A DNA stretch of 64,000 bases from Candidatus Baltobacteraceae bacterium (GTDB taxonomy: Bacteria > Vulcanimicrobiota > Vulcanimicrobiia > Vulcanimicrobiales > Vulcanimicrobiaceae): positions 124,001-188,000 of the forward strand of contig DASXGW010000004.1 of the NCBI GenBank assembly GCA_036488875.1, written 5' to 3'. This document shows, piece by piece, positions 59,572 through 64,000 of the stretch (the first letter of the stretch is position 1; each line of letters opens with the position of its first letter). The notes under the pieces were generated by a model that was not told the origin of the DNA, searched no databases, and saw only the letters and a program-made list of their open reading frames with translations. The translations under genes and the position numbers were made by a program.

Positions 59572-60906
59572 ATGTCGCAAGCGTTGCGCAGCCTTCCGGC
59601 TGTGCACCGGCTGTTGGAAGAGCCCGCGGTTGCCGTATTCGCGGCGACCCTTGGAAGAGAAGGAATGAAAGGCGCGATCGAGCGAGTGCTCGATCGCGCT
59701 CGTGCTTCCGGCCAAGCGCACGGGTACGAAGATATCGTCGCCGCCGTAGTGGCGCAGCTCGATGCAATGCGCATGCGCGGCATGCTCTGCGTCATCAACG
59801 CGAGCGGTGTGATGCTGCATACCAATCTCGGACGCGCGCCGTTGGCGACCGAAGCGCTCGCCGCCGTCGATCGGCTCTCGCAGGGTTATTCGAATCTGGA
59901 ATACGATCTGGAAGCCGGCGAGCGCGGCTCGCGGTATTCGCGCGTTACCGACGCGTTGCGCGAAGCGACCGGCGCGCAAGACGCCGTCGTCGTCAACAAC
60001 TGCGCGGCGGCGGTGCTGCTCGTGCTCGACACGTTCGCGCGCGGCCGCGAGACCGTCGTCGCGCGCAACCAGCTCGTCGAAATCGGCGGCGGTTTTCGCA
60101 TTCCCGACGTGCTCGCGCGCAGCGGCACGACGCTCGTCGAAGTCGGCACGACCAATCGCGTCTACGCTCGCGACTTCGAAACGGCGCTGTCGCCGCGTAC
60201 CGCGCTGCTGCTGCGGACGCATCCTTCGAACTATCGTATCGAAGGGTTTACCGCCGACGTTTCCGGCGACGAGCTCGTCAAGCTCGGGCGTCGCTCCGGT
60301 GTTATGGTCGTCGAGGATTTGGGAAGCGGAGCGTTGGTCGATCTTGCGGAGTACGGTCTGCCGCACGAGCGCACGGTTGGGGAAGCGCTCGCCGAGGGCA
60401 TCGATCTCGTGACGTTTTCGGGAGATAAGCTGCTGGGTGGACCGCAATCGGGTATCGTCGTAGGCAGCGCGCGATTCGTAGCCGCGCTGCGTACCAATCC
60501 GCTCCTTCGCGCATTGCGCGTCGATAAAACGACGATCGCCGCGCTCGGTGCCACGCTCGCGCTCTATCGCGATCGTACGTCTCGCGAGCGCATCCCACTC
60601 TATCGAATGCTTGCGGCCACCATCGAGCATCTGCGCGCCCGGGCGCAGCCGTATATTACCGCGATACCGCAAGCGATGCTCGTGGAATCGGTGGCGTACG
60701 TCGGTGCGGGCACGCTTCCCGACGCGCGCGTTGCGTCGCTCGCGATTGCGATTCGCGTACCGCGTCCCGACCTCACGGCCGCAGCATTGCGGCGCGGCGA
60801 TCCCGCGATCGTGGGACGTATCGAGGACGGGCGGCTCCTGTTCGATCTGCGGACCATTGCGCCGGAAGAAGACGGCAGCGTTATCGCGAAGCTTCGCGCA
60901 TGTTGA
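59572..60906 (+). CDS. selA: L-seryl-tRNA(Sec) selenium transferase
   Basis: A 444-aa PLP enzyme converting seryl-tRNA(Sec) to selenocysteinyl-tRNA(Sec) with selenophosphate. SelA landmarks: 'VINASGVMLHTNLGRAPL' (about 75-92), 'VVNNCAAAVLL', 'RTHPSNYRIEGFTADV', 'DLGSGALVDL' and the PLP lysine Lys286 in 'FSGDKLLGGPQSG'. Length is normal. selB, selD and selC are not in this window. The end overlaps the S9 peptidase gene by 7 bases. Confidence 0.95.
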   Translation: MSQALRSLPAVHRLLEEPAVAVFAATLGREGMKGAIERVLDRARASGQAHGYEDIVAAVVAQLDAMRMRGMLCVINASGVMLHTNLGRAPLATEALAAVDRLSQGYSNLEYDLEAGERGSRYSRVTDALREATGAQDAVVVNNCAAAVLLVLDTFARGRETVVARNQLVEIGGGFRIPDVLARSGTTLVEVGTTNRVYARDFETALSPRTALLLRTHPSNYRIEGFTADVSGDELVKLGRRSGVMVVEDLGSGALVDLAEYGLPHERTVGEALAEGIDLVTFSGDKLLGGPQSGIVVGSARFVAALRTNPLLRALRVDKTTIAALGATLALYRDRTSRERIPLYRMLAATIEHLRARAQPYITAIPQAMLVESVAYVGAGTLPDARVASLAIAIRVPRPDLTAAALRRGDPAIVGRIEDGRLLFDLRTIAPEEDGSVIAKLRAC

Positions 60907-62861
60907 TAGCGGCGGTCGCACTCGCTGCGACTCTTGGAGAGAACGATTATCGTAGTCTGGCGACGTTGTCGTCCCCGGCGATATCACCCGACGGTAAGCA
61001 CGCCGTCACGATCGTCTCGCACGTCGTGTGGGATGAGGATCGTCGCGACGACGATTTGATCGTGGTCGACCTTGCGACCCATGCGACGCGCACGCTGACC
61101 TACCGGCGAAAAGATCTCTCGAGTCCCGCGTTTTCGCCCGACGGCTCGCGGCTCGCATTCATCGCAGCGGGCGCGGACGACAAGGATCAGGTCTTCGTGA
61201 TGCGGCTCGACGGCGGCGACGCTCGCCCGGTAACGCACGCAAAAAGCGACGTCGACGAGTTCGCGTGGCGCTCCGACGGCCGCGCGCTGGCGTACCTGGC
61301 GACCGACCCCGATCCGGATCGCAAAGGCTCCGACAAATTCCGTGACAGCTTCGTCTTTACGACCGAGCCGATCACCGCGCGCTCGCGCCCGCGCCCCGAT
61401 CATCTCTTCGTTCAATCGCTCGACGGCGGGGCGCCGACGCAGTTGACGTTCGGCGCGCAGAGCGCAACCTCGGATTATCCGATCTCATGGTCGCCGGACG
61501 GTAAGACGATTGCGTTCACGCTGGTTCCCAACGCGATCCTCAACGACGAGAGCTATTCGCACGTTGCGCTCGTCGACGTCGCGACGAAGAACGTGCGCGA
61601 TCTGACGGGTCGTACCCAGTGGGAGAGCTCGGCGATCTTTTCGCCGGACGGTAAACACATCGCGTACACGTACTCCGCCGGCGATTCGCAGATAACGCTG
61701 GTGCAGCTCTACGTAACGACGCCGGGGGGCGGCAAAGGAACGCCGGTCTCCGGAAAAATCGACGGCGACGTCACCGACTACGCATGGTCGCGGGACTCGA
61801 AGAGTTTGCTCGTTGCAACGCCGGAACGCACGACGATGGCACTGTACCGCGTGCCGCTCGAGGGTACGCCCGAAGCGCTCGATTTACACGGAACCGTGCC
61901 GGGAACGCCGGGTCAAACGACCGGAGCGGTCTCGGTATCGTCGCTGCAAAACGGCGTCGCCTCCGACGGAACGATGGTCTTTGTCGGGAGTTCTCCAAAG
62001 CAGCCGCCGGAGCTCTACGAACGCGCGATCGGCGGCGCGGTAGCCAAGCTCACGGATTTCAACGCGACCGTCGCGCGCTTCGATCTGGCGCCCGCGGAGC
62101 GCATGACGTTTCCTACGTCCACGGGCATCACGGGCGACGGCGTCGTGTATTATCCGCCGGGCTTTGGCGCCGGTCGCAAATACCCGCTGAGCGTCTACAT
62201 TCACGGCGGCCCCGACGATCCAACGGCGCTCGGATTCGATTTCTGGGCGCAAGTCATGGCGGCGCGCGGCTGGATCGTGCTGCGGCCGAACTATCGAGGC
62301 AGTCCGAATCTCGGCTTAGCGTACAAGCGCGCGATCCTCTACGATCCCGAAGAAGGGCCGGGCAAAGACATCGTCGCGGCAATCGACGTGTTGCGGTCGC
62401 GCGGCCTCGTCGACGAGTCGCGCATCGCAGTATCGGGCTGGTCGTACGGCGGCATCATGACCGCGTGGATGATTTCGAAGTATCATTTTTGGAAAGCCGC
62501 GGTTTCGGGCGCGTCGGTCAACGATTGGATCACCGACTACGGTACCGCCGACGATAGCCTAGCCGATCGCGACATGCTGCACGGCTCGCCGTTCGTCGGC
62601 GACAACGCGCCCGAGTGGCACCGCGTCTCGGCGATCTCGTACGCGCGCGACGTAACGACGCCGGTCCTGATCCTTTCCGACGTCGGCGACAATCGCGATC
62701 CCTTCGCGACGTCGTCGATGTACTGGCGAGCGCTGCGCGACAACGGCAAGGACGCGACCTTACGCGTCTGGCCCATCAACGGGCATTTTCCGAGCGATCC
62801 GGTGCGCATAGTCGACGTCTACCATTACTGGCTAGACTTCATCGCCCAACACTTCCGCTAG
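60900..62861 (+). CDS. S9 family acylaminoacyl/dipeptidyl peptidase
   Basis: A 653-aa serine peptidase. A seven-bladed propeller with TolB-like 'SPDGKHAVTIVSHV', 'FSPDGSRLAFI', 'WSPDGKTIAFTL' repeats (residues 20-400) precedes an alpha/beta hydrolase domain with Ser515 in GWSYGG, 'LILSDVGDNRDPF' and catalytic His in 'WPINGHFP'. It trims small peptides. A short hydrophobic N-terminus (MLIAAVALAATLG) may be a weak export signal. The ATG overlaps the selA stop. Confidence 0.9.
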   Translation: MLIAAVALAATLGENDYRSLATLSSPAISPDGKHAVTIVSHVVWDEDRRDDDLIVVDLATHATRTLTYRRKDLSSPAFSPDGSRLAFIAAGADDKDQVFVMRLDGGDARPVTHAKSDVDEFAWRSDGRALAYLATDPDPDRKGSDKFRDSFVFTTEPITARSRPRPDHLFVQSLDGGAPTQLTFGAQSATSDYPISWSPDGKTIAFTLVPNAILNDESYSHVALVDVATKNVRDLTGRTQWESSAIFSPDGKHIAYTYSAGDSQITLVQLYVTTPGGGKGTPVSGKIDGDVTDYAWSRDSKSLLVATPERTTMALYRVPLEGTPEALDLHGTVPGTPGQTTGAVSVSSLQNGVASDGTMVFVGSSPKQPPELYERAIGGAVAKLTDFNATVARFDLAPAERMTFPTSTGITGDGVVYYPPGFGAGRKYPLSVYIHGGPDDPTALGFDFWAQVMAARGWIVLRPNYRGSPNLGLAYKRAILYDPEEGPGKDIVAAIDVLRSRGLVDESRIAVSGWSYGGIMTAWMISKYHFWKAAVSGASVNDWITDYGTADDSLADRDMLHGSPFVGDNAPEWHRVSAISYARDVTTPVLILSDVGDNRDPFATSSMYWRALRDNGKDATLRVWPINGHFPSDPVRIVDVYHYWLDFIAQHFR

Positions 62862-62887
62862 TGCGATCTTGGCAAAGGAGACGTCCG

Positions 62888-64000
62888 TTGTATCGTACTT
62901 TTCGAGCGCTGAGCGCGATCGCGCTGTTGAGCGCTGCCGCTCTTTGCGCGAGCGTTGCCGAGCCGGTGCGCGCGCAGTCGGCAGACGCAGCACAAACGAC
63001 GGTTGCCAAAGCCTCGCCTGCGGCGCAGGACGGCCCCGACCCGTTTCTTTGGCTCGAGGAGCAGACCGGCGCACGCGCAATGCAATGGGTGAATCAGCAG
63101 AATGCGCGCACGCTGCCGGTTCTTCAGAGCGATCCGCACTACGCGCTGCTGTATAACGACGCCTATTCCGTCATTACCGCGAAGGGGCGCATTCCATATC
63201 CGTCCGTGCTCGACGGTGCCGTGTACAACTTCTGGACCGACGCGACGCATCAACAGGGCATTTGGCGCCGAACGACGTTCGCCGATTACGCGAGCGATAC
63301 GCCTCGCTGGACGACCGTGCTCGATCTCGACGCGCTAAGCAAAGCGGACAACAAAACCTGGGTCAATCACGGCGCCGACTGTAACTGGCCCAAAGAGTAT
63401 GACTGCTTGTTGCAGCTCTCAAACGGTGGCGAGGACGCCGACACGGTTCGCGAGTTCGACCTTCGCACGGACTCGTTCCGTCAAGGCGGCTTCATGCTTG
63501 CGCGCGGGAAGCAAGACGTGTCGTGGTTCGACGACGACACCATTGCGGTCGCACGCGAGTGGACGCCCGGACAGCTGACGAAATCGGGCTACCCGTACGT
63601 CGTGAAATTGTTGCGCCGGGGACGGCCGTTATCCAGTGCGCTCGAGATCTTCCGCGGCAAGCCGACCGACGTCTCCGATTCCGCCTCCCAGCTCTACGAC
63701 GCGCGAGGAGATCGGCTCACCCTGATCACTCGAGGCGTCGACTTCTTCCACACCCAGACGTATCTCTACAACGGTAACAAGGCAGTCCTCACCGGTTTGC
63801 CGCTGAAATCGAGCATCGACGGCATGGTCGACGGACGGATCGTCGTGTCGCTCAACGAGCCGTGGACTGCCGGCGGGAAAACCTTTCCCGAGGGCGCGGT
63901 CGTTGCTCTTGCGTACGCGCAGTTCAAGCGCGATCCGGCCCACCTGCATCCGACGCTCGTGCGCGCCGCCGGGCCTCGTGAAGCGATCGATTCCGTCGCG
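62888..64000 (+). CDS. prolyl-oligopeptidase-like S9 peptidase, N-terminal part
   Basis: An incomplete gene of 371 codons that runs off the window, absent from simple start-stop lists. TTG start with AAGGAG seven bases upstream (62875-62880). A signal peptide-like N-terminus (TFRALSAIALLSAAALCASVAEPVRA) precedes 'DPFLWLEEQTGARAMQWVNQQNART', the characteristic opening of prolyl oligopeptidases, then propeller strands ('RRTTFADYAS', 'NWPKEYDCLLQLSNGG'). The catalytic domain lies beyond the window. It forms a pair with the preceding S9 gene. Confidence 0.88.
   Translation, partial: MYRTFRALSAIALLSAAALCASVAEPVRAQSADAAQTTVAKASPAAQDGPDPFLWLEEQTGARAMQWVNQQNARTLPVLQSDPHYALLYNDAYSVITAKGRIPYPSVLDGAVYNFWTDATHQQGIWRRTTFADYASDTPRWTTVLDLDALSKADNKTWVNHGADCNWPKEYDCLLQLSNGGEDADTVREFDLRTDSFRQGGFMLARGKQDVSWFDDDTIAVAREWTPGQLTKSGYPYVVKLLRRGRPLSSALEIFRGKPTDVSDSASQLYDARGDRLTLITRGVDFFHTQTYLYNGNKAVLTGLPLKSSIDGMVDGRIVVSLNEPWTAGGKTFPEGAVVALAYAQFKRDPAHLHPTLVRAAGPREAIDSVA

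Noticed and set aside
1-64000. tRNA, rRNA, CRISPR arrays, insertion sequences
   Set aside because: No T-loop/anticodon patterns, rRNA stretches, regularly spaced repeats or transposase motifs were recognised by reading; a tRNAscan/Infernal run would be decisive.

Overview
The window is a gene-dense, high-GC bacterial chromosome segment (GC roughly 60-65% by eye) with about 60 protein genes. No tRNA, rRNA, IS element or CRISPR array was recognised. Many genes overlap by ATGA/GTGA junctions, GTG and TTG starts are common, and several promoters sit so close to the start codon that leaderless mRNAs are implied. The gene mix suggests an uncultured soil-type lineage; Candidatus Eremiobacterota (WPS-2) is my best guess, but this is inference only. 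The mix includes de novo NAD synthesis, ComEC/ComEA, SelA, secreted S9/S10 peptidases, a SARP-like regulator and DUF4139/DUF5069/DUF2071 proteins.

Layout. 1-4.6 kb: the end of a polytopic membrane protein, then (minus strand) a NatAB-type ABC exporter followed by an ATPase/SARP-type regulator. 4.7-6.8 kb: a small membrane protein, aminopeptidase P and a DUF202 protein. 6.8-12.5 kb: one long minus-strand operon (membrane protein, XRE regulator, tiny lipoprotein, nadA, nadB, nadC, GT39-type glycosyltransferase) behind a near-consensus promoter with almost no leader. 12.6-15.7 kb: a secreted P/T-rich micropeptide gene with its own terminator, a PAS-GGDEF cyclase with a hairpin-rich leader, a structured non-coding stretch and an esterase-like hydrolase. 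15.7-20.5 kb: an OPT transporter, a quinone-oxidoreductase-like enzyme, a cyclophilin lipoprotein, a PEP-mutase/ICL family enzyme and a DUF5069 protein. 20.5-26.7 kb: tandem DUF4139 paralogues, a DCC protein, a DUF2071 protein, a secreted hypothetical and a TPR protein. 26.7-29.5 kb: two NAD(P)-binding oxidoreductases divergent from a TetR regulator, with two palindromic operators between. 29.4-38.6 kb: ComEC, a sugar epimerase, a CPBP protease, a flavin monooxygenase, LeuS and ComEA. 38.7-41.1 kb: an acyl-CoA ligase, a PadR regulator and a small Cys-rich protein. 41.2-47.2 kb: two tandem S10 carboxypeptidases and a VPS10/BNR-repeat protein. 47.2-48.9 kb: a LolA-like protein and a TPM-domain protein. 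49.0-53.7 kb: a catabolic island (APC permease, GntR, CoA-acylating semialdehyde dehydrogenase, class III aminotransferase) bracketed by two copies of a TTGTCGACA palindrome. 53.7-56.4 kb: the tsaE-tsaB-rimI-yqeK-rsfS housekeeping operon ending in a 46-aa membrane microprotein. 56.4-64 kb: a small acidic protein, gyrA, trxA, selA and two S9 peptidases, the last cut by the window edge.

How the genes work together. nadABC make nicotinate mononucleotide from aspartate. The GntR island looks like beta-amino acid (beta-alanine-type) uptake and conversion to acetyl- or propionyl-CoA. TsaE/TsaB serve tRNA t6A synthesis, next to the ribosome-linked RimI and RsfS. ComEC and ComEA imply DNA uptake. The secreted S10, S9 and BNR proteins imply extracytoplasmic peptide scavenging. 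The observations most worth following up are the apparent AUC start codon of rsfS, the two opposed structured RNA candidates around 14.1-14.5 kb, and the compact operator architectures of the TetR and GntR systems.
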